Notes: a model not told the origin generated them from the letters alone. A stretch of 64,000 bases of DNA from Listeria ivanovii subsp. ivanovii (GCF_900187025.1 NZ_LT906478.1:1968001-2032000); one strand, 5' to 3'; positions 37,472-48,362 are shown, counted from the first letter of the stretch. Numbers and translations: made by a program.

Positions 37472-37845
37472 TACGCATCCTCCTCGTTCACTAAATCCGG
37501 GCGCAACACTTTTGCTCCCCGTAAATAAACATGATTAATTTCTTTTAATGGTTTATGTATCGTTGTAAAAACCATAAATCGAATACACATCTCTAGCGAA
37601 CCAGGAACAGGGATTTCTTGCATGCCCATAACCGGCACATATTCAAAGCCTGGCGTTTCGCGAACTGCTTTTGCTGGAAAAGCGGCAAAGATATCTTCTG
37701 TCACCGTAATAATTACCGAAGTTAGTTGCTCGCTATCCGCTAATTTATTCTGCTGCAAGATTTCCTCGAATAATTCTTTTGTTGCTGCATAAATTTCTTC
37801 TGGCGTGTTCATTTCTATTGTTGTTGCCCCACGAATAGCTCTCAA
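37471..37845 (-). CDS. aroH: Chorismate mutase, AroH type
   Basis: AroH rearranges chorismate to prephenate for phenylalanine and tyrosine. The 124-residue protein is the trimeric AroH class, with [15 protein letters not shown], the arginine in [15 protein letters not shown], and a C-terminal [11 protein letters not shown]. It starts with TTG at 37845, which overlaps the aroB stop as TTGA; GGAGGGG lies about 9 bases upstream, within the aroB end. No other start is available in frame. Confidence 0.95.
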   Translation of the reverse strand: MRAIRGATTIEMNTPEEIYAATKELFEEILQQNKLADSEQLTSVIITVTEDIFAAFPAKAVRETPGFEYVPVMGMQEIPVPGSLEMCIRFMVFTTIHKPLKEINHVYLRGAKVLRPDLVNEEDA

Positions 37846-38939
37846 AATATGTCCCCTCCATTTCGCATCACTTGTGTATATGTTTCTAAAATCAACTCAT
37901 CCTCTGCTTTAAAAATGACTGGTTTTCCAATTTGTTCAAGTAAAACCATCGTTATTTCATTAAAGGTAGTTTTCTTATCATGACGCATATTTTCCAGTAT
38001 TTTATTATAAGGTACCGTTACATCAAACGTCGTATTGTAACCTAGGCGTTTCAACCAATTTTTAAATTCCAGTAAATCAAAATCCAGTCCGTAGATCCGC
38101 TCACTCATCGTTAACGCATAAATCATTCCATACGTAATTGCCTCACCGTGAAGCCATTTGTCAAAGTTACCGTATGCTTCTAGGGCGTGACCAAATGTAT
38201 GACCAAAATTCAAATAAGCCCGCACACCCTGCTCGGTTTCATCTTCCGCAACAATGCTTGCTTTAATTTCAATGCCCCGTTGCAAAAATGGCGTCAAATC
38301 TTTCGTATAAAAATCCTCAGGTTGTGTAAAAGTATCCATCAAGGCGCGTAACAATGTTTGATCGCTAATCAGTGCGTGTTTAATCATCTCCGCAAAACCA
38401 GAGCGCATTTCACGTTCAGGTAGCGTAGCAAAGAAACTCGTATCATAAATAACTGCTTCTGGTTGATAAAAATTGCCAATCATATTTTTACCAAGCGGAT
38501 GGTTGATGGCGACTTTTCCTCCAACAGCACTATCATGAGCAAGCACGGTCGTTGGCACTTGGTAAAATGGAATTCCTCGCATATACGTTGCAGCGACAAA
38601 GCCACCCAAATCACCAATAACCCCACCACCAAAAGCAATCAAAACAGCTTTACGATCAAGGCCTGTTTCCATCATTTTGGTCATCACATCTTCATAGACT
38701 TGGAATGTTTTTGCTTTTTCTCCGTTTGGCGTAACATAATAAGTTACCTCGGATAAATCAACCAGAATTTGGTCTAGTTTTGCTTGATGAAGTTCTGCCA
38801 CATGCTCATCAGTTAAGACAAACACATGCGAATACTTAGCTAAACTTTTCGTCCATTTTTCTGCGACATCCTCTAATGCGGATTCATTAATATAGACAGG
38901 ATAGGTTTTACTCTTAGCACGGACTGTAATTTCTGGCAT
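37842..38939 (-). CDS. aroB: 3-dehydroquinate synthase
   Basis: AroB cyclises DAHP to 3-dehydroquinate with NAD and a metal. The 365 residues show ALIAFGGGVIGDLGGFVAATYMRGI, the VPTTVLAHDSAVGGKVAINHPLGKN loop with metal ligands, and NFGHTFGHALE. It follows aroC by 2 bases. The last codons also hold the ribosome site of aroH. Confidence 0.96.
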   Translation of the reverse strand: MPEITVRAKSKTYPVYINESALEDVAEKWTKSLAKYSHVFVLTDEHVAELHQAKLDQILVDLSEVTYYVTPNGEKAKTFQVYEDVMTKMMETGLDRKAVLIAFGGGVIGDLGGFVAATYMRGIPFYQVPTTVLAHDSAVGGKVAINHPLGKNMIGNFYQPEAVIYDTSFFATLPEREMRSGFAEMIKHALISDQTLLRALMDTFTQPEDFYTKDLTPFLQRGIEIKASIVAEDETEQGVRAYLNFGHTFGHALEAYGNFDKWLHGEAITYGMIYALTMSERIYGLDFDLLEFKNWLKRLGYNTTFDVTVPYNKILENMRHDKKTTFNEITMVLLEQIGKPVIFKAEDELILETYTQVMRNGGDIF

Positions 38940-38941
38940 GT

Positions 38942-40108
38942 TTAAAACTCCTTCGTTAAGTTTCGGTGTTCCTCCACATGTTTTTTAAGCGTATCAAAAC
39001 GATCACCATCGAATTTTTCTAAAACTGCAACAGCTACTTCCCATGCAACAACTGCTTCTGCGACGACACTTGCTGCTGGTACTGCACAGCTATCGGAACG
39101 TTCTACACTAGCATTAAACGTTTCTTTAGAATCAATATCCACACTTTGAAGTGGTTTATATAATGTTGGAATTGGTTTCATTACTCCACGAACGACAATT
39201 GGCATTCCGTTTGTCATTCCACCTTCAAAACCACCTAAATTATTTGTTCGTCTTGTGTAGCCATCTTCTTCGCTCCACAAAATTTCATCCATTACTTCAC
39301 TACCAGGTTTTCTAGCAGCTTCAAAGCCTACACCAAATTCGGCACCTTTGAATGCGTTAATGCTAACAATCGCTCGAGCTATTTTGGCATCTAATTTTTT
39401 ATCCCATTGAACATAACTACCAAGACCTGCTGGCACTCCGCCAACAACTACTTCGACAATACCACCGATTGTATCGCCATTTTTCTTCGCATCATCGATT
39501 TTTTGCATCATTTCTTTTGCAGCCACTTCGTCTAAACAACGAACTGGAGATGCTTCTGAAGTTTCTTGAATTTCTGAAACAGCATAATCACGAGTTAGAT
39601 TAGCTCGTGTTCCACCGATTTCGAGTACATGACCTGCTACTTCAATACCAAGTTCATGTAAAAGTTGTTTAGCCACTGCTCCAGCTGCCACTCGGACAGT
39701 TGTTTCACGCGCACTAGAACGTTCTAGTACATTACGCATATCTTTATGACCATATTTCATTCCACCTACAAGATCAGCGTGTCCAGGACGAGGACGTGAA
39801 ACGCGGCGTGATTTTTCATTTTTCTCTGGGACTGGTTCAATACTCATTACTGTTTCCCAGTGCTTCCAGTCTTTGTTTTCAACAAACATCGCAACCGGCG
39901 CACCAAGTGTTTTACCGTGGCGAATCCCTGCTGTAATTTGTACTTGATCTTTTTCGATTCGCATCCGTGCCCCGCGACCATGTCCACCTTGTCGTCTTTT
40001 TAGTTCTTTATTTATATCTTCTGCAAGTAGAGGCATTCCTGCTGGTAGTCCTTCAATAATTGTCGTAAGCCCCGGTCCATGTGATTCCCCTGCCGTTAAG
40101 TATCTCAT
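38942..40108 (-). CDS. aroC: Chorismate synthase
   Basis: AroC (aroF in Bacillus) removes phosphate from EPSP to give chorismate and needs reduced FMN. The 388-residue protein has [60 protein letters not shown] and [12 protein letters not shown]. The ATG at 40108 has AAAGGAGA 9 bases upstream; an in-frame GTG at 40114 is too close. It is the first gene of the operon, whose promoter appears at 40187-40215. Confidence 0.95.
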   Translation of the reverse strand: MRYLTAGESHGPGLTTIIEGLPAGMPLLAEDINKELKRRQGGHGRGARMRIEKDQVQITAGIRHGKTLGAPVAMFVENKDWKHWETVMSIEPVPEKNEKSRRVSRPRPGHADLVGGMKYGHKDMRNVLERSSARETTVRVAAGAVAKQLLHELGIEVAGHVLEIGGTRANLTRDYAVSEIQETSEASPVRCLDEVAAKEMMQKIDDAKKNGDTIGGIVEVVVGGVPAGLGSYVQWDKKLDAKIARAIVSINAFKGAEFGVGFEAARKPGSEVMDEILWSEEDGYTRRTNNLGGFEGGMTNGMPIVVRGVMKPIPTLYKPLQSVDIDSKETFNASVERSDSCAVPAASVVAEAVVAWEVAVAVLEKFDGDRFDTLKKHVEEHRNLTKEF

Positions 40109-40186
40109 TTCCACAACTCTCCTTTTTCTATTTTAGCTAGGTGATACTAGCGTTTATGTTTTAGCGCTTTAAAGTATATGTGTAAT

Positions 40187-40215
40187 ATCTTAACACAGGC
40201 TAAGCAAGAACACAA
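40187..40215 (-). promoter_or_regulatory. Promoter of the aro operon
   Basis: On the minus strand TTGTGT (40210-40215) and TAAGAT (40187-40192) are 17 bp apart with an extended TGT before the -10. The core TGTGTTAAGATAT is also found at the folE promoter. Confidence 0.5.
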
Positions 40216-40273
40216 TACTTTGATCTCATTCTTTCATCATATCAAAAAACCGCGTCAAATGGTAATCTAGATA

Positions 40274-40307
40274 TAAAAAAAGAGTCCAGGTTTTCCCAGA
40301 CTCCTTG
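40274..40307 (-). terminator. Intrinsic terminator after ndk
   Basis: GAGTCTGGG pairs with CCTGGACTC (with G-T pairs) around a 4-base loop, followed by TTTTTTT on the minus strand. Confidence 0.88.
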
Positions 40308-40313
40308 CCAATT

Positions 40314-40757
40314 CTAAATCCATTTATCTACTGCTTTTTGATAAGTTAAGATTTCCTCTGGCTTAAAAAATAATTCAATTTCTCGTTTGGCACTTTCAGG
40401 GCTATCAGAACCATGAATGACATTTCGATTAGTATGTACTGCATAATCAGCGCGAATAGTTCCCGCGTCAGCTTCTAGTGGATTGGTTTTCCCCATCATT
40501 CGACGCGCTATTTTAATGACATCGTCGCCTTCTAAAACCATCGCAAAAACTGGACCAGAAGTGATAAATCCGATTAAATCTTCGAAAAATGACTTACCAA
40601 TATGTTCGGCGTAATGTTTCTCTGCTAATTCGCGGTCGATTTGTATTAACTTCGCCGCTACTATTTTGATACCTTTTTTCTCCATTCTTGCTACAATCTC
40701 ACCAATAAGTCCTCGCTCCACGCCATCCGGTTTAACCATTACATAAGTTTGTTCCAT
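40314..40757 (-). CDS. ndk: Nucleoside diphosphate kinase
   Basis: Ndk equalises nucleoside di- and triphosphate pools through a phosphohistidine. The 147-residue protein has [15 protein letters not shown] and the active histidine in [19 protein letters not shown]. The ATG at 40757 follows GGGAGGA; an upstream in-frame ATG at 40775 lacks a site. It is the last gene after hepS-menG-hepT, as in Bacillus, and ends at a strong terminator. Confidence 0.96.
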   Translation of the reverse strand: MEQTYVMVKPDGVERGLIGEIVARMEKKGIKIVAAKLIQIDRELAEKHYAEHIGKSFFEDLIGFITSGPVFAMVLEGDDVIKIARRMMGKTNPLEADAGTIRADYAVHTNRNVIHGSDSPESAKREIELFFKPEEILTYQKAVDKWI

Positions 40758-40776
40758 TATAGAATCCTCCCTCACG

Positions 40777-41742
40777 TTAATAATTTCTTTTATCTAACAC
40801 ACGAACGATTTGCTTCAGCGGCTTTAACTCAGGAACTTGAGGTAATGAATCTAGTGTCGCCAACGCTTTTTTTAGATAAGCGGTTGCTACATCTTCTGCT
40901 TTTTTTGCTCCCGTTTTTTTCACTTCAGCTACTAAAGCGGCAATTTCTTCTGATTCAGTTTTTTCCGTTATTTGACTAATCCGTTTTTTAAGAAATGGAT
41001 CTTCCATCGCAAAAAATACTGGTAATGTCACATTTCCTTGTCTTAAATCTTCTCCGGCAGGTTTGCCAAGTTCTTTTTCGGTTCCAACAAAGTCAAGAAC
41101 ATCATCTGTTATTTGAAATGCCATACCAACGTAATAACCAAAGCGATATAGTTTTTGGTAATCTGCCTGTGACTGCCCAGAAACAATGCCCCCAAGTCCA
41201 CAGCTAGCTGCAATAAGCAGTGCCGTCTTACGTTTAATACGACGCAAATAATTTCTTACACTTTGATCAAAATTATATTTATCTTTTAGTTGTTCAATTT
41301 CTCCAGTAGAAAGTTCCACCGTCACGCGTGATAACATTTTATGAGCTGCAACATCTTTAATTTCTGTCATATATTCTAATGATTTAGCAAAGAGAAAATC
41401 ACCAGTATACATGGCGATATGATTACCCCATTTAGATTTGATTGTTTCCCGACCGCGTCTTAAGTCAGCATCATCAACAACATCATCATGAACAATCGAA
41501 GCCATATGAATAAGTTCGATTGCGACACTCGCATCTCTCACCATTTCAAAATCCGCATTTGGAGCAAGTCTCGCGGATAAACAAACGAACATCGGTCTAA
41601 TTCGTTTACCGCCAGCTTCTAACAAATGAAGCGCCGCATCCGAAGTTGTTTCGGCAGCCGCTCCTGAAAGTGCTTTTTTAAGTTCTTTTTCTACTATATC
41701 AATGTCTTTTTGCATATTCGCATATAAAAAGTTAAGTTTCAT
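40777..41742 (-). CDS. hepT: Heptaprenyl diphosphate synthase, catalytic subunit
   Basis: HepT extends farnesyl diphosphate to the heptaprenyl chain of menaquinone-7, working with HepS. The 321-residue protein has the two aspartate-rich motifs of trans-prenyltransferases ([14 protein letters not shown] and [11 protein letters not shown]) and [10 protein letters not shown]. The ATG at 41742 follows AAGGTGG; upstream in-frame codons overlap menG and are not preferred. It lies between menG and ndk. Confidence 0.95.
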   Translation of the reverse strand: MKLNFLYANMQKDIDIVEKELKKALSGAAAETTSDAALHLLEAGGKRIRPMFVCLSARLAPNADFEMVRDASVAIELIHMASIVHDDVVDDADLRRGRETIKSKWGNHIAMYTGDFLFAKSLEYMTEIKDVAAHKMLSRVTVELSTGEIEQLKDKYNFDQSVRNYLRRIKRKTALLIAASCGLGGIVSGQSQADYQKLYRFGYYVGMAFQITDDVLDFVGTEKELGKPAGEDLRQGNVTLPVFFAMEDPFLKKRISQITEKTESEEIAALVAEVKKTGAKKAEDVATAYLKKALATLDSLPQVPELKPLKQIVRVLDKRNY

Positions 41743-41752
41743 GCTTGCCACC

Positions 41753-42466
41753 TTATTGTTCCTTCTTTTTGAATCCAAAGTGAGTTGCACTTGCCCCGCC
41801 ACTATGTGAAATATATCTTACATAAGAAAATCCGGCTTCTTGAAACATTTCCGCAAGTCGTGCCATTCCAGGAAATTCTCGTGTTGACTCTTGTAACCAA
41901 CTATATTCTTTATAGCTTTTCGCAAAAAATTTCCCGAAAATAGGCATTACATAGCGGAAATACGCATTAAATACTTGCTTCCAACCAGGAATATTTGGCT
42001 GTGATGTATCGATACAAGCCAGCTGTCCGCCTGGTTTTAACACGCGGTACATCTCACGGAGTACTTGCATATAATCTGGCACATTCCGTAGTCCAAAACC
42101 AATCGTCACATAATCAAAGCTATTGTCTGGAAATGGTAAACTCATGGCATTCCCATGAATAAGTTCGACATTATGCAAATCTGCTTCTTGCACTTTTTCA
42201 CGACCAACAGCTAGCATATTTTCACTAAAATCAAGCCCTGTAACGTGACCTTCAGGACCGATTTCTTCTGCCATCATAATCGACCAGTCTGCTGTCCCAC
42301 AACAAACATCCAAGACATTGGTCCCTTTTTGAACACGCATTAGTTTCATTGTTTCTTTGCGCCATTTCACATGAAGTTTAAAACTAATGACACTATTCAT
42401 TCGGTCATAACTTGGAGAAATCTTCTCAAATACTTTATGTACTTTTTCTTCTTTCGTTTCCGTCAT
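41753..42466 (-). CDS. menG: Demethylmenaquinone methyltransferase
   Basis: This SAM-dependent enzyme (also ubiE/menH) makes the last step of menaquinone. The 237 residues show [20 protein letters not shown] (SAM loop), [41 protein letters not shown] and [13 protein letters not shown]. It sits between the two subunit genes of heptaprenyl diphosphate synthase, so side-chain synthesis and ring methylation are made together. Confidence 0.95.
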   Translation of the reverse strand: MTETKEEKVHKVFEKISPSYDRMNSVISFKLHVKWRKETMKLMRVQKGTNVLDVCCGTADWSIMMAEEIGPEGHVTGLDFSENMLAVGREKVQEADLHNVELIHGNAMSLPFPDNSFDYVTIGFGLRNVPDYMQVLREMYRVLKPGGQLACIDTSQPNIPGWKQVFNAYFRYVMPIFGKFFAKSYKEYSWLQESTREFPGMARLAEMFQEAGFSYVRYISHSGGASATHFGFKKKEQ

Positions 42467-42488
42467 AGCCCGAATCTCCTTTGATTTA

Positions 42489-43256
42489 TCAGTCGTTTAA
42501 AACCTCGACAATTCTTTTTTCTAATATATTTGAAAGTGGTTCTGCTTTTTCTTTTAAGCGTTCCACTTCTCGCTTCACATCACTAATAATTTCCATTAAC
42601 CAGTTTTCAAAATTGCTGACTGCATTCTTCGCAAAATAACCGTGATCAAATGCACGCTTTAACCTAGAAGCACCAATTTCTTTATATAAATCTCGTTCCA
42701 TTTGTAATCTTTTGAGTAAGAAAAACTGACAGCCTAATGAAATAAAGGTTTCATCATTCATAAAATATTTTGCGAACTTAGCAAAAATAGCTGCATTCGT
42801 CAAAGTTAGTTGGGTGAGATATTCTTCATCTGTCGCAACATGCAATTGATAAATATTCGTCTTCGCTGTATTCGTTTCCTGAACACCACTTTGTAATGCA
42901 CGTAGTAACGGAATCATCTCGAGTTCAGCAAGTGTTTGATAATAGAGCGCACTATAAAAATCCCCAGCAAGAACGGTTAACTCTTGTTCTTTACGAGTCA
43001 GCTGAACAATATCGCCTGGTTCATCGATTTTTTCATGCGTATCATGTGCCAAAATCATATAAAGCGTTGCACTAACAACGCGATATGCAGCAACGTCAGT
43101 CAAATCGGAGCCAGAAATGGCTTCATGAAGAAAAAGCATTTGATCTTTATCCATTTGCCCGCCTTCATTATTCTCTTGTAAATACTGATAGACTGCTTGT
43201 TCATGCACCAATTGCTCCACTTCCTTTAGCCCAGCCTTCTTTGCCTGATAAGTCAT
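42489..43256 (-). CDS. hepS: Heptaprenyl diphosphate synthase, regulatory subunit
   Basis: HepS (component 1) has no prenyltransferase motifs itself and is needed by HepT. The 255-residue protein contains the family region [16 protein letters not shown] and [20 protein letters not shown], and all-helical segments before it. AAAGGGGA precedes the ATG at 43256. In Bacillus mtrB lies between folE and hepS; here the gap is only 58 bases and no TRAP protein gene is present. Confidence 0.86.
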   Translation of the reverse strand: MTYQAKKAGLKEVEQLVHEQAVYQYLQENNEGGQMDKDQMLFLHEAISGSDLTDVAAYRVVSATLYMILAHDTHEKIDEPGDIVQLTRKEQELTVLAGDFYSALYYQTLAELEMIPLLRALQSGVQETNTAKTNIYQLHVATDEEYLTQLTLTNAAIFAKFAKYFMNDETFISLGCQFFLLKRLQMERDLYKEIGASRLKRAFDHGYFAKNAVSNFENWLMEIISDVKREVERLKEKAEPLSNILEKRIVEVLND

Positions 43257-43314
43257 CTAAAAATCCCCTTTAAATCTCCTTATTACGTAAAATAAATTAT
43301 ACCATAAAGGATGC

Positions 43315-43884
43315 TTAATTATGCTTGATTAAAGCCAAAACTTCACTTCTCAGTTTATCATCATTTTTAAAAGCGCCTCGTACTGCACTTGTAATTGTTT
43401 TAGTTCCTGGTTTATTTACGCCACGAATAGTCATGCACATATGTTCTGCTTCCATGATAACCATAACCCCTAATGGTTTTAATTTGTCCATCATAATTTC
43501 TGCTACGGTAGTTGTAATACGTTCTTGAAGTTGTGGGCGCTTACTTACATCATCCACTACCCTTGCAAGTTTACTAAGTCCGGCAACCCGGCCATTTTGC
43601 GGCAAATAAGCCACATGCGCTACGCCGAAGAAAGGAACAAGATGATGTTCACACATAGAGAAAAAACGAATATCTCTTACAAGCACTAATTCTTCATGTT
43701 GTTCTTCAAAAATAGTGTTGAAATGAACAGAAGGGTCTTTTTTCAATCCGGCAAAAACTTCTTCATACATCCGAGCAACTCGCATTGGAGTATCAATTAG
43801 ACCTTCACGTTCTGGATTTTCCCCCACTGCTTCTAAAATGACTTTGACTGCATCCGCAATTTTTTGTTTGTCTATTTGCTCCAT
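43315..43884 (-). CDS. folE: GTP cyclohydrolase I
   Basis: FolE converts GTP to dihydroneopterin triphosphate for folate. The 189-residue protein has the zinc site in [45 protein letters not shown], and [20 protein letters not shown]. The ATG at 43884 follows AGGGGA; an upstream in-frame start at 43941 would lie at the promoter. A 15-bp palindrome overlaps its likely transcription start. Confidence 0.95.
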   Translation of the reverse strand: MEQIDKQKIADAVKVILEAVGENPEREGLIDTPMRVARMYEEVFAGLKKDPSVHFNTIFEEQHEELVLVRDIRFFSMCEHHLVPFFGVAHVAYLPQNGRVAGLSKLARVVDDVSKRPQLQERITTTVAEIMMDKLKPLGVMVIMEAEHMCMTIRGVNKPGTKTITSAVRGAFKNDDKLRSEVLALIKHN

Positions 43885-43913
43885 CCTTAATTCCCCTATC
43901 TTCTTCGCATTTA

Positions 43914-43954
43914 TATACCTTGTATATCTTAACACAGCCAAACTTCAAGGTAAA
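43914..43954 (-). promoter_or_regulatory. folE promoter with overlapping palindrome
   Basis: On the minus strand TTTACC (43949-43954) and TAAGAT (43926-43931) are 17 bp apart, with TGTG before the -10. The perfect palindrome ATATAC-CTT-GTATAT (43913-43927) lies over the -10/+1 region, the place where a repressor could act. The regulator is unknown. Confidence 0.4.
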
Positions 43955-44028
43955 TTTAATTTGCTTGAAATTGTGATATTCTTAGGGTTTTTGTTCGCTT
44001 TGTTAACTATATTCCCTATTTTAAGCAT

Positions 44029-44073
44029 AAAAAAACTAGCCTAGCTTAATTATAAAATTAAGACCAGACTAGA
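44029..44073 (-). terminator. Intrinsic terminator after hup
   Basis: On the minus strand CTAGTCTGGTCTTAATT pairs with AATTAAGCTAGGCTAG around a 4-base loop (one bulge), followed by TTTTTTT. It separates hup from the folE promoter. Confidence 0.87.
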
Positions 44074-44098
44074 GTTATGCTTAAAAAATCTATGTAAC

Positions 44099-44374
44099 TT
44101 ATTTAACAGCTTCTTTAAGCGCTTTACCAGGTTTGAATGCTGGTACTTTACTTGCAGGGATGTCGATTTCTTCTTTAGTACGAGGGTTACGACCTTTACG
44201 GGCAGCACGTTCACGTACTTCAAAGTTACCAAATCCGATTAATTGAACTTTTTCACCTTTAGATAAAGAAGTTTGAATAGTTTCGAATACAGCTTCAACT
44301 GCTTTCGCTGCGTCTTTTTTAGAAAGATCAGCTAGTTCAGCAACACTGTTTACTAAATCAGTTTTATTTGCCAT
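44099..44374 (-). CDS. hup: DNA-binding protein HU
   Basis: HU is the abundant histone-like protein that bends DNA and compacts the chromosome. The 91-residue protein has [20 protein letters not shown] and the DNA-binding arm [22 protein letters not shown] with the conserved proline. The start is ATG 44374 with AGGAGGTG 9 bases upstream. It has its own promoter and a leader of about 150 bases. Confidence 0.97.
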   Translation of the reverse strand: MANKTDLVNSVAELADLSKKDAAKAVEAVFETIQTSLSKGEKVQLIGFGNFEVRERAARKGRNPRTKEEIDIPASKVPAFKPGKALKEAVK

Positions 44375-44788
44375 TGTGTTTTTCACCTCCTTCACAGAAT
44401 ACTACAAAATAAGCAGGTCCAAATGGATACCTGTATTTCTCTTTTTTTCCAAAAACAAAAAGTGATTTTGGAATTTTAAGGAGAATAATGACTGAAATGG
44501 CTTAACTACAAGCCTAAACAGTAATTCTGATAAAAGATTATCACATAATCCCAGTAACTGCAAGGGATAATGCCAAACTGACACTGTTTCTTAACATTTT
44601 CAGCTATTTTCCTTTTCTCTCATAGCTTAAAAACGTGATAGTATCAACCTGTTAACCATAATACTAACCGGGAAATCTTAGAATAGCAAGCGATACCACC
44701 ATAAATTACTAAAATAGTCCTTTTTTCATAAAATTATGCGTTAATTAATTGCTATTACCTGAAAACTATAGGTTACTACGACTAATTT
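44375..44788 (-). promoter_or_regulatory. Leader and promoter region of hup
   Basis: A promoter is seen on the minus strand: TTGCAG (44558-44563) and extended TGT-GATAAT (44537-44542). The roughly 150-base leader can form two hairpins: TTCCAAAA/TTTTGGAA near 44452-44478 and CAGGT/ACCTG near 44416-44435. I see no known regulatory RNA class. The remaining part, 44564-44788, shows no gene. Confidence 0.45.
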
Positions 44789-45769
44789 TCACTCTAACAA
44801 TAAATTTTGAAAGGTAGCTTTTTCTTCGGCAGTAATTCCGATTCCTTGTGCTAAATAGTTATCCACGGAACCAAATTGCTTTCTCATTTCATCAAAAGCA
44901 ATTTCCAAATAGGCCGGACGTGCTTCTGCCATCGGACGAAATGTTTCTAAGTCGATTTTTTCGGTAGAATTAGCAAACAAGGATACGATCCCACCCATTT
45001 CTTGCAAAATGGCATCTTGATAGCGATTAGTGATGGCGTAGTCCGCGAAAATCGTTTTTTTGGGTACATCTAGCAAAGTTAATAATAATGCTCCTAAAAC
45101 GCCTGTGCGGTCCTTTCCTGCTGTGCAATGAAACACAAAAGGCACTCCCGCTTTAGCATCTTTTAAAATTTCATGAAAAATCTCTTTAAAACCATCAATT
45201 GACTGCACAAAAACACGATAGCTTTCTCCCATTAAAGGTTCATAAATCGTTTTATCGGTCATTTCTGGTATCTCAGTCTTTTCATTTTTAGCTGTACCAA
45301 TCGGAATATGCTTATTTAGTACTCCGGCAATTTCTGGGGTTGGCTGTGCTTGTACTTCAGAACTACTACGTAAATCACAAATCCACTTAATATGTAGCTT
45401 TTGAATTAATTCGATATCTGTTTGATTGATGTTCACTAAATTGGAAGAACGATATAGTTGACCCCAGCGCACATGTTTTCCATTTTCCGACTCATAGCCG
45501 CCCATATCTCGAAAATTAAATATACTTTTGGTTGGCAAAACACGTTCTGATATGACGGTTCTTACACCATCTGGTTTTTGTAAAAAGAAGTAAATTGGAA
45601 TACTTTCTGTTTCATAGGTAAAGTAATTTGTTTCTTCTGTCACTTTTAAAACAGGTGTTACACTACTTTCTAAGGTAGGACTATTGCTCACAAAAATCAA
45701 CGTATCCTTGCTGACTTCCTCTTGATTCCATTTTAGTGTGACGGTTTTATTTGAACGAGTAATTTCCAT
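44789..45769 (-). CDS. Cytoplasmic tyrosine/lipid phosphatase (PTP, MptpB-like)
   Basis: The 326-residue protein has the P-loop VFHCTAGKDRTGVLGALLL (C-x5-R, with the AGKDR form found in dual tyrosine and phosphoinositide phosphatases), RDMGGYESENGKHVRWGQLYRSSNL near residue 100, and a first domain of about 90 residues that is beta-rich. There is no signal peptide, unlike the related secreted LipA. By synteny it matches lmo1935. It lies where Bacillus has spoIVA, between gpsA and hup. Confidence 0.88.
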   Translation of the reverse strand: MEITRSNKTVTLKWNQEEVSKDTLIFVSNSPTLESSVTPVLKVTEETNYFTYETESIPIYFFLQKPDGVRTVISERVLPTKSIFNFRDMGGYESENGKHVRWGQLYRSSNLVNINQTDIELIQKLHIKWICDLRSSSEVQAQPTPEIAGVLNKHIPIGTAKNEKTEIPEMTDKTIYEPLMGESYRVFVQSIDGFKEIFHEILKDAKAGVPFVFHCTAGKDRTGVLGALLLTLLDVPKKTIFADYAITNRYQDAILQEMGGIVSLFANSTEKIDLETFRPMAEARPAYLEIAFDEMRKQFGSVDNYLAQGIGITAEEKATFQNLLLE

Positions 45770-45824
45770 ATTTATCCACCTACTTTTTATTATTTATTCC
45801 TCTGCTTCATTTTAGCATATCCAA

Positions 45825-45864
45825 TAAAAAAAGAGCCAAAATAAGCTGTTGCCTATCTTAACTC
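45825..45864 (-). terminator. Intrinsic terminator after gpsA
   Basis: On the minus strand GAGTTAAGATAGGC pairs with GCTTATTTTGGCTC in a 14-bp stem with G-T pairs and a 4-base loop, followed by TTTTTTT. Confidence 0.86.
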
Positions 45865-45870
45865 TCTTAA

Positions 45871-46887
45871 TTAAAAAGATTCTTTTTCGATTTTCTTTTT
45901 GCGCCCCATCAGTAAATCTACTGCTTCACGAGCATCTTTATTTTCAAATAAAATCGCATAAATGGATTCTGTAATCGGCATATCAATCTCTAGCTTCTTA
46001 GCCCAACCATGTACTGCTTTGGCGGTTCGAACACCTTCAACGACCATACCCATTTTTTCTAACACTTCATCTAAATTCTCGCCTTTACCTAGCATATTGC
46101 CAGCACGCCAGTTACGTGAATGCACACTCGTACAAGTAACGATTAAATCACCGATACCTGTTAAGCCGTAAAAGGTTTGTGGATTAGAGCCCACAGCAAC
46201 ACCGAGACGAGTGATTTCTGCCATGCCTCTTGTCATTAGTGCTGCCTTTGCATTATCGCCGTAGCCGAGACCATCAGAAATTCCAGCGCCTAGTGCGATA
46301 ATATTTTTAAGAGCGCCACCAATTTCTGCACCAATCACGTCATCATTTGTATAGATACGCAAATTGTTATTGATAAAACGATCTTGAACGATTTCTGCTG
46401 CTTTTAAATTTTTACAACTCGCACAAAGCGTTGTTGGATGACGTAGAGCAACTTCTTCCGCATGGCTTGGTCCTGAAAGAACAACAAGCGCTTTTCGTTT
46501 AGTCACATCCACTTCTTCTTCAATTACCTCAGACATCCGCAAGTTCGTTTCTGGCTCAATACCTTTACTTACATGAACTAAAATAGTTGGTTCTTTAAGT
46601 GCTTCATTCAGTTGCTTACAAACCACCCGCATTGCATTTGTTGGAATTGCGATAACGACCATTTCAGCACCTTCTATTGCTTCAGCTAGTGATAATGTCG
46701 CTTTTACCTCAGTTGGCAAAATAATATCAGGCAAATAGTGACTATTCGTGTGCGATTCGTTAATTTCATTCACAATTTTATCTAAGTTTCCCCAAATAAC
46801 TGGTTTATGATTATTATCGGCCAGGACAAGTGCAAGACCTGTTCCCCAACTTCCAGCGCCAAGAATAGCTACTTTTTTAGGTGTCAT
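45871..46887 (-). CDS. gpsA: Glycerol-3-phosphate dehydrogenase [NAD(P)+]
   Basis: GpsA reduces dihydroxyacetone phosphate to sn-glycerol-3-phosphate for phospholipids. The 338 residues show [52 protein letters not shown] and [19 protein letters not shown]-like [20 protein letters not shown]. It follows der by 21 bases, as in Bacillus. Confidence 0.95.
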   Translation of the reverse strand: MTPKKVAILGAGSWGTGLALVLADNNHKPVIWGNLDKIVNEINESHTNSHYLPDIILPTEVKATLSLAEAIEGAEMVVIAIPTNAMRVVCKQLNEALKEPTILVHVSKGIEPETNLRMSEVIEEEVDVTKRKALVVLSGPSHAEEVALRHPTTLCASCKNLKAAEIVQDRFINNNLRIYTNDDVIGAEIGGALKNIIALGAGISDGLGYGDNAKAALMTRGMAEITRLGVAVGSNPQTFYGLTGIGDLIVTCTSVHSRNWRAGNMLGKGENLDEVLEKMGMVVEGVRTAKAVHGWAKKLEIDMPITESIYAILFENKDAREAVDLLMGRKKKIEKESF

Positions 46888-46908
46888 TTATTTTTCCTCC
46901 CGAAAACT

Positions 46909-48219
46909 TTACTTACGCTTACGAGCAATTACTCGTATTGGCGTACCATCAAATGGAAATGCGTCTCTAATCCGGTTTTCTAAGAATCGTTCATAAGAGA
47001 AATGCATTAATTCTGGATCGTTAACAAATACAACAAAGGTTGGTGGTTTAACAGCCACTTGTGTTGTATAGAAAATTTTAAGTCGTTTTCCTTTATCCAT
47101 TGGTGATGGATTCATTGCAACTGCATCACTAATAACATCATTTAGCATACTTGATTGTACACGTAATGAATGGTTATCACTCACTTGGTTGATAAGTGGG
47201 AATAAATTATTTAAGCGTTGTTTCGTTTTAGCAGAAACAAACACAATCGGCGCATAGCTTAAGAATTGGAATTGCTCCCGAATATCTTCTGTCCATACAT
47301 TGATTGTTTTTTCGTCTTTGTTAATTGCGTCCCATTTGTTCACCACGATAATGATTGCCCGACCAGCGTCATGTGCATATCCGGCAATTCGCTTATCTTG
47401 TTCACGAATACCTTCCTCTGCATTGATGACTACAAGAACAACGTCAGAACGTTCAATTGCTCTCATCGCTCGAAGCACACTATATTTCTCAGTACTCTCG
47501 TAGACTTTTCCACGTTTTCTCATTCCAGCAGTATCAATCATGACATAATCTTGACCATCAAATGTGTAGGTCGTATCAATTGCATCACGAGTTGTTCCAG
47601 CAATATCAGATACAATAACACGATCTTCGCCAAGCAGTGCATTTAGAATAGATGATTTACCAACATTAGGTCGACCAATCAAACTAAATTTCACCGTGTC
47701 ATCTGGATAATCTTCCTCTTCTTCTTTTGGAAAGTGAGCACGGACAGCATCTAGCATATCGCCAAGCCCAAGTCCATGAGAACCAGAAATCGGATATGGC
47801 TCCCCAAATCCAAGAGAATAGAAATCATAAATTTGGTCACGCATTTCTGGATTATCTACTTTATTAATCGCTAAAACAATTGGTTTATTAGACCGGTAAA
47901 GAATTTTTGCTACTTGTTCGTCCGCATCTGTAACCCCTTCACGACCATTAGTAATAAAAATAATTACGTCTGCTTCATCAATTGCAATTTCTGCTTGTGC
48001 GCGGATTTGTTCTAAAAATGGTTCATCGGAAAGATCAATACCACCTGTATCAATAATGTTAAAGTCTTTTCCGAGCCATTCCGCTGAGTTATAAATGCGG
48101 TCACGTGTCACACCAGGAACATCTTCCACAATGGAAACACGTTCACCAACGATTCTGTTAAAAATAGTCGATTTGCCGACATTGGGACGTCCGACAATCG
48201 CTACAACTGGTTTTGCCAT
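46909..48219 (-). CDS. der: Ribosome-associated GTPase Der (EngA)
   Basis: Der has two consecutive GTPase domains and a C-terminal KH-like domain and helps assemble the 50S subunit. The 436 residues show [16 protein letters not shown] and [24 protein letters not shown] and DTAGMRKRG switch regions, INKVDN and VNKWDAI specificity motifs, and the KH end [28 protein letters not shown]. It is the first gene of the der-gpsA pair. Confidence 0.97.
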   Translation of the reverse strand: MAKPVVAIVGRPNVGKSTIFNRIVGERVSIVEDVPGVTRDRIYNSAEWLGKDFNIIDTGGIDLSDEPFLEQIRAQAEIAIDEADVIIFITNGREGVTDADEQVAKILYRSNKPIVLAINKVDNPEMRDQIYDFYSLGFGEPYPISGSHGLGLGDMLDAVRAHFPKEEEEDYPDDTVKFSLIGRPNVGKSSILNALLGEDRVIVSDIAGTTRDAIDTTYTFDGQDYVMIDTAGMRKRGKVYESTEKYSVLRAMRAIERSDVVLVVINAEEGIREQDKRIAGYAHDAGRAIIIVVNKWDAINKDEKTINVWTEDIREQFQFLSYAPIVFVSAKTKQRLNNLFPLINQVSDNHSLRVQSSMLNDVISDAVAMNPSPMDKGKRLKIFYTTQVAVKPPTFVVFVNDPELMHFSYERFLENRIRDAFPFDGTPIRVIARKRK

Positions 48220-48315
48220 TATTTCACCTTCTTTTTTCTCGAATCCTATTTATCAAACTTTCTTTAGTTTATCAGTAAAACACCATACTGGCAATGAAAA
48301 GTTAGATTTCAAAAT

Positions 48316-48352
48316 GAAAAAGAGCCTATGGGAACATTCTCCCTAGGCTCCT
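48316..48352 (-). terminator. Intrinsic terminator after rpsA
   Basis: GAGCCTA-GGGA pairs with TCCC-A-TAGGCTC, followed on the minus strand by TTTTTCATTTT. Confidence 0.88.
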
Positions 48353-48362
48353 TCGTGTTCCA

